DNA from: Ignavibacteriota bacterium
GTDB lineage: Bacteria; Bacteroidota; Ignavibacteria; UBA10030; UBA6906
Length of the DNA: 64,000 nucleotides
Direction: 5' to 3'
NCBI GenBank assembly: GCA_016707525.1
Contig: JADJHP010000002.1
Location: 318,501 to 382,500, forward strand
Shown: piece by piece, positions 58,001 to 64,000 of the stretch
Numbering within the stretch: the first letter of the stretch is position 1
How the letters are laid out: each line of letters begins with the position of its first letter
The notes under the pieces: model-generated
What the model saw: only the letters and a program-made list of their open reading frames with translations
Database searches by the model: none
Told to the model about the DNA's origin: nothing
Made by a program: the position numbers and the translations under genes

Positions 58001-58115
58001 TGCCGAGGTCGGGCCGGATCCGACGGGTACGTATCAGCGCCCGATCAGTCTGGACAACAGCTTGTTCTATGACTTCCCGCGCGAATACTACTTTGGCGTT
58101 CGCGTTGAGTTCTAA
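55071..58115 (+). CDS. TonB-dependent outer-membrane receptor with CarboxypepD-reg-like domain
   Basis: 1014 residues. Signal peptide (MRYAWFRVLFLGCLLVLPVA), then a CarboxypepD-reg-like domain (~27-110: KIRGTVRDDATKQALPGANV, NVPPGVYRVQASAVGYRRVV), a plug (~130-250: EVLNTTPGAFKGFVRGGKIN, TVIDGVDVSD) and a beta-barrel ending EYYFGVRVEF with a C-terminal aromatic residue. It imports large ligands across the outer membrane using TonB energy. CAAGGAG precedes the ATG. It resembles SusC-like receptors, but no SusD gene follows; instead an 855-residue secreted protein and a PorV-like protein share the unit. Confidence 0.9.
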   Translation: MRYAWFRVLFLGCLLVLPVALALGANGKIRGTVRDDATKQALPGANVMVVGTTLGAMADAGGNFTILNVPPGVYRVQASAVGYRRVVVENIRISLDQTLEQNFNLPSEAVEVGEVLISAERRVVDKNRTSTKSTVTSEEISNLPMVSAIEVLNTTPGAFKGFVRGGKINETKTVIDGVDVSDQYYAIAVEQTNQGILVATGLTRNSESQLSTAATVNFAAVEQMALNTGALGAENPSATAGTITYALKEGRGKLSGGINARVSQFNGLTYNGPNVYWDDYQFFGDQYSTKRRLDSLRTLTWTQSVQTSITGDSTRLSKLKYFRGKYDNQNKPTMDFEAFLGGNITEDWRFYASGRYFDTHGRLPNQRSRTADITLKTAYNITNDIKLDAFGILNDKGQLFGWKNTDYNDRIRYFLEGVPKNNGLNFVGSLKLTHVLSPSTFYEVQLSQTYKEQTYGYTDANGDGIPELNEGGDFLEMADTASISKYISQASTDLGKFFRIGDEAAPSSLGPPGAIGNVQVLFTRPQFIYDNIRTITNTVRADITSQLNFNHQFKAGVQLKLHDLSRTERNSTLGADVADSRSRLFVEKWQFYPSEMGVYASDRMEFGGLVLNLGFRFDRFDFNVADIANYYNYFRADTIDVDGVARRVNVPIRSTSKEPAIWFFSPRVGVSHPVGDQAALFFSYSRQGIAPPFSRMYNAYNLLFGAPGSFPNYNTAHQDLIKSSNYEIGVQWEFLPQQFGLNFTAYMRDVENYSTPAFTLQLANGSNVVYLNMNGQYADARGIEVTLTALRQQYADLVWLSGRASYAYTYVKASGWTGNDGGQRTTFTGVDSLNYGNKLPYNDFIYYNKVQNNVVGGQSILTGGYDREHRLSYTLVLGFPYEIQLSSIGTFQSGFYYPLQYTVDPRVASRQLGQSPWTKQVDFRLEKAFRVEGMRLAIYADVKNAFNWVNILGYDNTVSGAQRWETTVAGKVVDASGAEVGPDPTGTYQRPISLDNSLFYDFPREYYFGVRVEF

Positions 58116-58152
58116 GCACGACTGGACCAACTCCATACACTAGGAGAGAATC

Positions 58153-60720
58153 ATGAGTATCAAATTTCAAAGAGCTCTACTGACGATGATCGCCGTCTGC
58201 GTCCTCGTGCTGCTGCCGCTCATAGCCGCGGGCCAGTCAACGGTCAACTATGCCGGTGGCGGTGTCATCCAGGCCGGCGACGTGTGGGAGTCGTTCCTCC
58301 CGCAGGGATTCGTTCCGTCCTACAGTGACGCGGGCATCTACACGACACAGGGGTGGCGGACCTTCCTGCGGATGGGTAACTTCGACCGCGGTTGGACCAC
58401 ACCGGGCACGCACTGGCCGGCGGCATATCCGATGACGCCGTACTGGTTCAAGAATGCCATGGTGTTCGTGTATGATACATCGAGCACGCTCAACCCCGAA
58501 AAGATCGGTGGCGTTGCCAACCCGAGCTACATCGCTGCCGCCCGCCCCACCGGCAGCAGCGACCTCTGGTCCAACTTCGCCCAGCTGACCTATTCGGAGA
58601 AGCTCCAGGGTGCAGTGGCACAGTCCGGTTCCTCCATCAAGACCGGCGCGCGCAACTACTCCAAGGAGCCGTACTGGGTGGACGGTACCCGTCGCCAGCA
58701 TGCTGTCTATGAAGCGGCGTGGCCGACCAACCTCGGTATCGATGTGAAGTTGCGGGCGCACGGGTTCACGGGCCCGAACTGGAATAACCTCAATGACTAT
58801 GTGATCGTCGAGATCGAACTGAAGAACACCGGCGTCGTCGATATGGACCTGAACGGCACACCGGAACAGCTCGCCCACGACATCCAGGCCCTTGCGTTCC
58901 AGTTCAGCGGTGAAGCCTACATGTCCGTCTCCAGCTACGCTGGCGGCGGCCGTAACGTCAACGACATCGTTCCCACCGTCATCGCCCGTCAGTCGTGCTG
59001 GATCGACGACCCGGACGAGAACGGCAATCCCTGGGCATTTGCATACTACCGCACTGCCCCGACGACCGCGAATCCGACGGCCGGCAACTGGGATTTCGGT
59101 TTCAATGGCGGCGGCACGAAGAACTACACCGACATCTACACCGGTTGGGTGCTGATCGATGCGAAGATCGGCGGGCTGCCGGCGGATGCATCGAGGTCGA
59201 CGTCCACACTGCCGACCAAGAACACCATCTTCGGAAACCATCCGGTCGGGACCGGGACGCAGCGCGGCTGGTTCGTTTCCGGCCAGAGCACCCGCTTCGG
59301 CCACACGACCGGCAACCCGCGGGCGATGTTCTATGCCACAACCGCTGCGTACTATGTTGATGGCGGCAAGGCACACTCCACGACCAGCTTCGATCTGTAC
59401 AACCTCGCTCCGAATGCCAACATGTTCTCGGCCGGTACGTCGGGCAACCCGTTGACGTTCGTGACGAAGCCGTCGATCACCCGTCCGAACGGCTCGATGC
59501 AGGCTTCCGGCCTGTTCGACCAGGTGTCGACGGAAGATGGCCGCGAAAGTGCAACGACCAACTACCCGACCGGATACGGCAGGTGGACGGCTGGTGCAAG
59601 CCACACCGAGAACTTTGACGGCGATGCGTACAGCGGTATCGGTCCGTTCAGCCTGAAGAAGGACTCGGTGATGACGGTGGTGTTCGCAACGGTGGCCGGC
59701 TATCGTCTGGAAGGTATCCAGAAGGCCGTCCGTGCGGCGCGTTGGGCCTATGAGCAGAACTTCGTTCTTCCGGTCCTTCCTCCGCTGCCCGAGATGAAGG
59801 TCTCCAACACCCTGAACAAGTCCACGAATGTCGAGTGGGATGCCAGGGCGGAAGCGGATACCGAATTTGCAGGCTACAAGATCTACCGTTCGGCGCAGTA
59901 CAAGAAGCTCAACTGGCTTGACGAAGGTATGCGGGTGGTCGATCGTTATCAGGAACAGATGACGGTCGGTACCCGTCCGCCGAGTGTCTACAAGCCGGTC
60001 AACCCGCGCTTCGATGCATTCGCAAAGACCCAGAGCACCACACTGAAGGGTTCGTATCAGCCCGACACGTGGGGCACGTGGGACCTGGTGAAGGTCATTC
60101 CGAAGGCGGATCTGGCGACGTACCGTCCTGCGGTCACGGCCGGCTATACCTACAAGTATGAAGACAAAGATGTTATCCTCGGCTTCACCTACTGGTACTA
60201 TGTGGCAGCCTACAAAGAAGGCAGCTATACCGGTCCGGGCGGTGAGACCACCACGCGCATTGAAACCCATTCGACGAATCGCAACGGTGCAACCGGTCTG
60301 TGGCCGGGAACGTGGCCCTTCGCATTCAACAACGTCAACTATCCGAAGACCGCAGCGGGGCTGAAGGATCTTGGTGCCCAGCAGATCGTGTATTCGGCGT
60401 TGGCGCCGAAGGGTGATGTGAGCACGGTGGGCGTGCGGCCGAATCCGTACAAGCGCGCAGCGTTGCATGACAACCGGACGCTGGTGTATGACCACAAACT
60501 GCTGTTCTACAACCTCCCCCCGCAGTGCAAGATCACGATCCTGGATGTGGCCGGCCAGGTGATCGATGTGATCCAGTTCGCGTCAGCTGATGCGAGCAAG
60601 GGAAGCGTCTTCTGGGATATGTTCTCCAAGGACGGTATCGAGGTTGCGAGCGGTGTGTATGTGTACGTCGTCGAATCCCCGAGCAACAGCAAAGTCGGGT
60701 ATTTCTCGATTCTACGATAA
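58153..60720 (+). CDS. Secreted protein with fibronectin-like region and type IX-like C-terminal domain
   Basis: 855 residues. Signal peptide MSIKFQRALLTMIAVCVLVL, then a large region of unknown fold, a fibronectin-III-like stretch (EMKVSNTLNKSTNVEWDARA, FAGYKIYRSAQ) and a C-terminal domain of about 80 residues (VGVRPNPYK, LLFYNLPPQCKITILDVAGQ, FSKDGIEVASGVYVYVVES) that matches the FlgD-like/type A sorting domains used by type IX secretion. It is probably surface-displayed. AGGAGAG precedes the ATG, 37 bases after the receptor. Its ligand is unknown. Confidence 0.7.
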   Translation: MSIKFQRALLTMIAVCVLVLLPLIAAGQSTVNYAGGGVIQAGDVWESFLPQGFVPSYSDAGIYTTQGWRTFLRMGNFDRGWTTPGTHWPAAYPMTPYWFKNAMVFVYDTSSTLNPEKIGGVANPSYIAAARPTGSSDLWSNFAQLTYSEKLQGAVAQSGSSIKTGARNYSKEPYWVDGTRRQHAVYEAAWPTNLGIDVKLRAHGFTGPNWNNLNDYVIVEIELKNTGVVDMDLNGTPEQLAHDIQALAFQFSGEAYMSVSSYAGGGRNVNDIVPTVIARQSCWIDDPDENGNPWAFAYYRTAPTTANPTAGNWDFGFNGGGTKNYTDIYTGWVLIDAKIGGLPADASRSTSTLPTKNTIFGNHPVGTGTQRGWFVSGQSTRFGHTTGNPRAMFYATTAAYYVDGGKAHSTTSFDLYNLAPNANMFSAGTSGNPLTFVTKPSITRPNGSMQASGLFDQVSTEDGRESATTNYPTGYGRWTAGASHTENFDGDAYSGIGPFSLKKDSVMTVVFATVAGYRLEGIQKAVRAARWAYEQNFVLPVLPPLPEMKVSNTLNKSTNVEWDARAEADTEFAGYKIYRSAQYKKLNWLDEGMRVVDRYQEQMTVGTRPPSVYKPVNPRFDAFAKTQSTTLKGSYQPDTWGTWDLVKVIPKADLATYRPAVTAGYTYKYEDKDVILGFTYWYYVAAYKEGSYTGPGGETTTRIETHSTNRNGATGLWPGTWPFAFNNVNYPKTAAGLKDLGAQQIVYSALAPKGDVSTVGVRPNPYKRAALHDNRTLVYDHKLLFYNLPPQCKITILDVAGQVIDVIQFASADASKGSVFWDMFSKDGIEVASGVYVYVVESPSNSKVGYFSILR

Positions 60721-60747
60721 CCATCAGCTACCACGAGGATAAAACCT

Positions 60748-61788
60748 ATGAAATCGAAGTGCCTTATAGTTCTTGTCGCTTTGCTGGTCCTCGGGATGGC
60801 TGTGCAAACGGCCGATGCCCAGACGCGCAAAGCAGGCATCAATAGCGCTGCCTTTCTCAAAGTCGGCGTTGGAGCCCGGCAAATTGCCCTGGGCTCCGCG
60901 GTGACCTCGCTGAACGGCGATGTCAACAACATGTTCTGGAACCCCGCGGGCGTTGCCCTGCGCGATCAGAGCCTCCAGGCTTCGTTCACGCATAACAACT
61001 GGATCGCAGGACTGGAACAGGAAGTCGCTGCAGTCAGCTACAATATGGAAGACATCGGGACCATTGGTGTCGGCGTGATGATGTTCGGCGTGTCGGGCAT
61101 TCCGGCGGACCGCGACTACGGGTATACCGACCCGCAGCTGCATGCGCAGGAGATCGACATGGTCGGGACGTCCACCTACGACTACCAGGACCTCCTCCTC
61201 CAGGCCACGATCTCCCGGTACATCACCGACAACCTCAGTCTGGGTCTGACGGCGAAGTACATCCACGAGAAGATCGATGATCAGAACGCAAGCGCCATCG
61301 CGTTCGATTTTGGCTCGGTGTACAACCTCGGCGTGCTCGGATGGAACATCGGCGCGCGGATCAACAACCTGGGCAGCGACATCAAGTTCTACGACTATGC
61401 ATCGCCGATCCCCCTCACCTTCAGCATCGGGACGTCCCTCGTTCCGATCGAGGTCGGGAAGAGCTCGGTGACGCTGGCCGTGGACGTGGTGAAGCCCCAG
61501 GACGGACAGCAGTACTATTACTCCGGTGCTGAGTTCAACTACGACAAGACCCTCTTCCTGCGTCTTGGCTGGAAGTTCAACTACAGCTACTATGGCTTGA
61601 TCGGCGATGGTATCGACGGCGGGAGCTCCCTCCGTGCACCGATCCAGACCAGCCTGGAGAAGGGCAGCATCGGTGCCGGCGTTCGCGTGCCGTTCGAGGA
61701 TTATTCCCTCGGCTTCGACTACGCGTACACCGTCTTCACCGGCCTGGATGCGGTCCATCGCTTCACTGTCCAGTTCTCCATGAAGTAA
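60748..61788 (+). CDS. PorV/PorQ family (UPF0164-like) outer-membrane protein
   Basis: 346 residues. Signal peptide (MKSKCLIVLVALLVLGMAVQ), then the family start AAFLKVGVGARQIALGSAVT followed by NNMFWNPAGVAL; the rest is an amphipathic beta-barrel ending in AVHRFTVQFSMK. PorV-type proteins shuttle type IX secretion substrates at the outer membrane. Lying 27 bases after a protein with a sorting-like C-terminus supports a dedicated secretion partner. A strong terminator follows. Confidence 0.8.
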   Translation: MKSKCLIVLVALLVLGMAVQTADAQTRKAGINSAAFLKVGVGARQIALGSAVTSLNGDVNNMFWNPAGVALRDQSLQASFTHNNWIAGLEQEVAAVSYNMEDIGTIGVGVMMFGVSGIPADRDYGYTDPQLHAQEIDMVGTSTYDYQDLLLQATISRYITDNLSLGLTAKYIHEKIDDQNASAIAFDFGSVYNLGVLGWNIGARINNLGSDIKFYDYASPIPLTFSIGTSLVPIEVGKSSVTLAVDVVKPQDGQQYYYSGAEFNYDKTLFLRLGWKFNYSYYGLIGDGIDGGSSLRAPIQTSLEKGSIGAGVRVPFEDYSLGFDYAYTVFTGLDAVHRFTVQFSMK

Positions 61789-61810
61789 GCGGCAACTGTC
61801 GTGCTCACGA

Positions 61811-61849
61811 AATAGTCAGGGTGGTCACACACCCTGACTATTTCTTTTT
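61811..61849 (+). terminator. Intrinsic terminator after the PorV-like gene
   Basis: 13-base perfect stem AATAGTCAGGGTG (61811-61823)/CACCCTGACTATT (61830-61842), 6-base loop, followed by TCTTTTT. The best intrinsic terminator in the window. Confidence 0.9.
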
Positions 61850-61909
61850 CTCCTTCGGTCCCTGTTCTTTACCAACATCATCAACCACACAGCTCAGGAA
61901 TTCCTGCGT

Positions 61910-62932
61910 ATGCTCCCGCTCCTTCCTACGACCGTCATCGGCAGTTACTCCTTCCCGTCCTGGCTCGGCAAGGTCAGGGAACTCGGCACCGCCGGCACGC
62001 TGACCCCCCAGCAGGTCGCCGAGGCACATGACGCCGCAGTCCGCGCCGTCATCCATGATCAGGAGCTCGCAGGTGTGGATATCATCACCGATGGCGAGAT
62101 CCGCCGCGAGACCATGGTGAATTTCTTCTCCATGCGTATCCACGGATTCGACATGAGCGGGAAGCTGAAGGCCATCGGCAATCTCGACCCATCCATTCAG
62201 ATGATGGACCCCGTTGTGCGCGAGAAGGTGCGCCGCAAGCAGGGGCTGGGCATGGATGACCACTTCCGCTTCCTCAAGACCAACGCCACCCACGGTACCA
62301 AAGTGTGCGTCACCGGCCCGCAGATGCTCGCCAAGCGTGCCACCAATGAATTCTATCCGTCGGACAAGGAGCTGATCTTCGATCTGACGGACATCCTGAA
62401 CGAAGAGCTCCGGGGCCTCGTCGCTGCCGGCTGTACCTTCATCCAGATCGATGAGCCGATCTGGGTGGGATATCCGCAGGATATGCCCTGGCTCGTGGAA
62501 TCGTTCAACCGGCTCATCAAGGGCGTGCAGGCAAAGACCGCTCTGCATGTCTGCTACGGCAATTATCAGCTGAAGAAGCTGTTCACCGGACAGTACGCAG
62601 AACTGTTCCCCGCGATCCTCGACACCCATGCCGATCAGATCAGCCTGGAATTCGCGGTGTCCGACGGTGTCGGACTCGAGCTGTTCAAGCAGTACCCGAC
62701 CACCAAAGAGGTCGTGGTCGGCGTGATCGATGTGAAAGATGAGGCCGTGGAAACACCGGCCACCGTGGCCCACCGCATCCGCAAGGCACTGGAATTCATC
62801 CCGGCGGAAAAGATGTACATCAGTCCGGACTGCGGCATGAAGTTCATGCCCCGCGACCGGGCGTTCGGGAAACTCAAAGCAATGGTCGAAGGGACCGAGA
62901 TGGTCCGCGCCGAACTGACCGGGAAACGCTGA
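61910..62932 (+). CDS. MetE-like (core methionine synthase) protein
   Basis: 340 residues, about the size of the catalytic C-terminal half of MetE. It begins PLLPTTVIGSYSFP, the typical MetE C-half start. Zinc ligands are H213 and C215 in ALHVCYGN, E247 in ISLEFAV and C308 in SPDCGMK. Such short 'core-MetE' proteins use an unknown methyl donor, perhaps a corrinoid protein, to make methionine or another methylated thiol. It starts 60 bases after the terminator and leads a unit with a PhyH gene. Confidence 0.82.
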   Translation: MLPLLPTTVIGSYSFPSWLGKVRELGTAGTLTPQQVAEAHDAAVRAVIHDQELAGVDIITDGEIRRETMVNFFSMRIHGFDMSGKLKAIGNLDPSIQMMDPVVREKVRRKQGLGMDDHFRFLKTNATHGTKVCVTGPQMLAKRATNEFYPSDKELIFDLTDILNEELRGLVAAGCTFIQIDEPIWVGYPQDMPWLVESFNRLIKGVQAKTALHVCYGNYQLKKLFTGQYAELFPAILDTHADQISLEFAVSDGVGLELFKQYPTTKEVVVGVIDVKDEAVETPATVAHRIRKALEFIPAEKMYISPDCGMKFMPRDRAFGKLKAMVEGTEMVRAELTGKR

Positions 62933-62984
62933 TCGCACGAGCAGGATGGAAGATCGAGGATCGTCATTTATCTGAGGAGGGCGC

Positions 62985-63776
62985 ATGTACGGCGGAGAGT
63001 ATCGCGTCACAGAGGAGCAGGTGAAGTTCTATGAAGAGAACGGCTTTGTGCAGCTCCACAACGTGCTCACAGAGGAGGAAGTGCAGACCCTGCGTGCGGC
63101 GCTCGATGTGGCGATCGCCGACCGCGACCGCCTGAAAGAGAACTGGGGTCCGCGCGCAGATGAAGGATACACCAAGGTGTTCCTGCAGATGGTGAATGTG
63201 TGGGAGCGCTATGCGGCGATCGAGGAGTATGTCCTGAGCGGCCGCATCGGCAGCATCGCCCGGCAGCTCACGCGTTCCCCGATCGTGCGGCTCTGGCACG
63301 ATCATGCATTGATCAAATATCCGAAGGACAGCAAGGCCACGGCGTGGCATCAGGACAAGGTGTACTGGCCGATGCAGGAGAGTGCCGCGCTGTCGTGCTG
63401 GATGGCACTCGACGATGTGACGGTCGATAAGGGATGCATGTGGTTCATCCCCGGGTCCCATAGGCTCGGCCCGCTCAACCCCGTGGATCTCGGCAAGGCC
63501 GGCGATGATGACCTGCTCGCCTTGCTGCCCATGGGCGGCCGGGAGAGTGTGCGGCCATTCATCGCGGAGATGAAGGCCGGCAGTTGCACCTTTCACAACG
63601 GCCTCACCTTCCACTATGCCGGCCCGAACGTGACGGACGGTCCGCGCCGGGCGATGGTGACGATCTTTATGCCTGCCGGTACCCACTACAAACAGCAGGA
63701 ACATCTCATCGGGGACCGTGGCAACCTCATCGAAGGCGAGGAATTCCACGGCCCGCTCTTTCCCATCATTCGGTGA
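62985..63776 (+). CDS. Phytanoyl-CoA dioxygenase (PhyH) family protein
   Basis: 263 residues. H122 and D124 in AWHQDKVYW and distal H210 in HNGLTFHYAGPN form the Fe(II) site, and R221/R222 follows for 2-oxoglutarate. AGGAGGG precedes the ATG. Only distantly like the PhyH at 47404-48174. Substrate unknown; the following gene starts eight bases after its stop, so the unit continues past the window. Confidence 0.85.
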   Translation: MYGGEYRVTEEQVKFYEENGFVQLHNVLTEEEVQTLRAALDVAIADRDRLKENWGPRADEGYTKVFLQMVNVWERYAAIEEYVLSGRIGSIARQLTRSPIVRLWHDHALIKYPKDSKATAWHQDKVYWPMQESAALSCWMALDDVTVDKGCMWFIPGSHRLGPLNPVDLGKAGDDDLLALLPMGGRESVRPFIAEMKAGSCTFHNGLTFHYAGPNVTDGPRRAMVTIFMPAGTHYKQQEHLIGDRGNLIEGEEFHGPLFPIIR

Positions 63777-63784
63777 AGGCTCCC

Positions 63785-64000
63785 ATGGTACGCACCTCCA
63801 AACGATCACATGCGGTGACCTCGGTCCTGACCGGCAACAGCCGGCTGGATGCCCTCCTCCCGCGCATCAAGGCCTTCCTCGATCAGGATGTCTCCGAGGT
63901 CAACGTCATGGGCACGCACATCCGGGGCTACCATTCTCCCGATGGCCCCAGCCTCTGGCTCCGCGACCATACCGACATGCTGCGCGGGGTGAAGTACTGG
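63785..64000 (+). CDS. Start of an unidentified gene, cut by the window end
   Basis: 72 codons from ATG 63785, with GAAGG a few bases upstream: MVRTSKRSHAVTSVLTGNSR and on to GYHSPDGPSLWLRDHTDMLR. The phrase 'DGPSLWLRDHTDMLRG' recalls the active-site region near the start of (alpha/alpha)6 glycosidases such as GH63/GH37-like proteins, but this is a weak hint. No signal peptide is seen. Confidence 0.4.
   Translation, partial: MVRTSKRSHAVTSVLTGNSRLDALLPRIKAFLDQDVSEVNVMGTHIRGYHSPDGPSLWLRDHTDMLRGVKYW

Noticed and set aside
58237..60495. Long leftward open frame opposite the 855-residue secreted protein
   Set aside because: Arg/His/Val-rich antisense translation; the rightward frame has a signal peptide and recognisable domains.
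1..64000. CRISPR arrays, prophage, integrase or transposase genes
   Set aside because: No regularly spaced repeats and no recognisable recombinase or phage protein found on either strand.

Overview
This is a GC-rich bacterial chromosome segment. Several traits point to the Bacteroidota/Ignavibacteria side of the FCB group. They are a DUF4783 secreted protein, a TonB-dependent receptor with an N-terminal CarboxypepD-reg-like domain, a secreted protein with a type IX-secretion-like C-terminus, a PorV/UPF0164 barrel protein, and sigma-70-like promoters of the form TTGnnn-17-TAnnnT. The lineage is an inference; no rRNA is present.

Layout. Bases 1-15.3 kb are housekeeping. They hold the end of a probable uvrC, two small unknown genes, and a tRNA-Val(CAC) followed after about one base by a PyrR-type attenuator leader and pyrR-pyrB-pyrC. 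Then come a lipoprotein with a fibronectin-III fold, a DUF4783 protein, a 1295-residue NtrY-like sensor kinase overlapping a YfiH/laccase-domain gene, glmS, a FabI/FabL-like reductase, and a FadR-type regulator next to pdxB. Bases 15.3-29.1 kb carry sugar genes in several transcription units: a GH172 (DUF2961) protein, a ribose-type binding protein and permease with no ATPase beside them, a fucose-isomerase-like protein, a divergent GHMP sugar kinase and PrsW-like protease, a UroD-like protein, a D-lyxose isomerase, an orphan RbsA-type ATPase, and a secreted C45-type hydrolase.

Bases 29.1-54.7 kb form one long run of 18 leftward genes. Reading leftward from 54.7 kb: GH78 rhamnosidase, sugar-phosphate-isomerase-like protein, cupin, Gfo/Idh/MocA oxidoreductase, AGE epimerase, PhyH dioxygenase, sugar porter, GH51 arabinofuranosidase, a six-hairpin glycosidase-like protein, a bacterial GH47 alpha-mannosidase, a small membrane protein, a complete RbsB/RbsA/RbsC importer, rho, an S9 peptidase, an M1 peptidase and PlsC. 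Two back-to-back promoters at 54.7-54.8 kb separate this run from a rightward block: TonB receptor, 855-residue secreted protein and PorV-like protein, ended by a strong terminator. The window closes with a MetE-like protein, a second PhyH and the start of another gene.

Together the accessory genes look like a glycan-harvesting system for a polymer rich in mannose and arabinofuranose/rhamnose: outer-membrane uptake, secreted or periplasmic glycosidases, two ribose-type ABC importers and a set of sugar isomerases, kinase and epimerases. No SusD is seen.

An important caution is that at least four genes are split or wrongly fused by single-base indels lying in or next to short C/G runs (about 25931, 27941, 30954, 44124 and 52177). 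Sequence or assembly error is the simplest explanation. The 1227-residue open frame at 51162-54845 is therefore best read as two genes.
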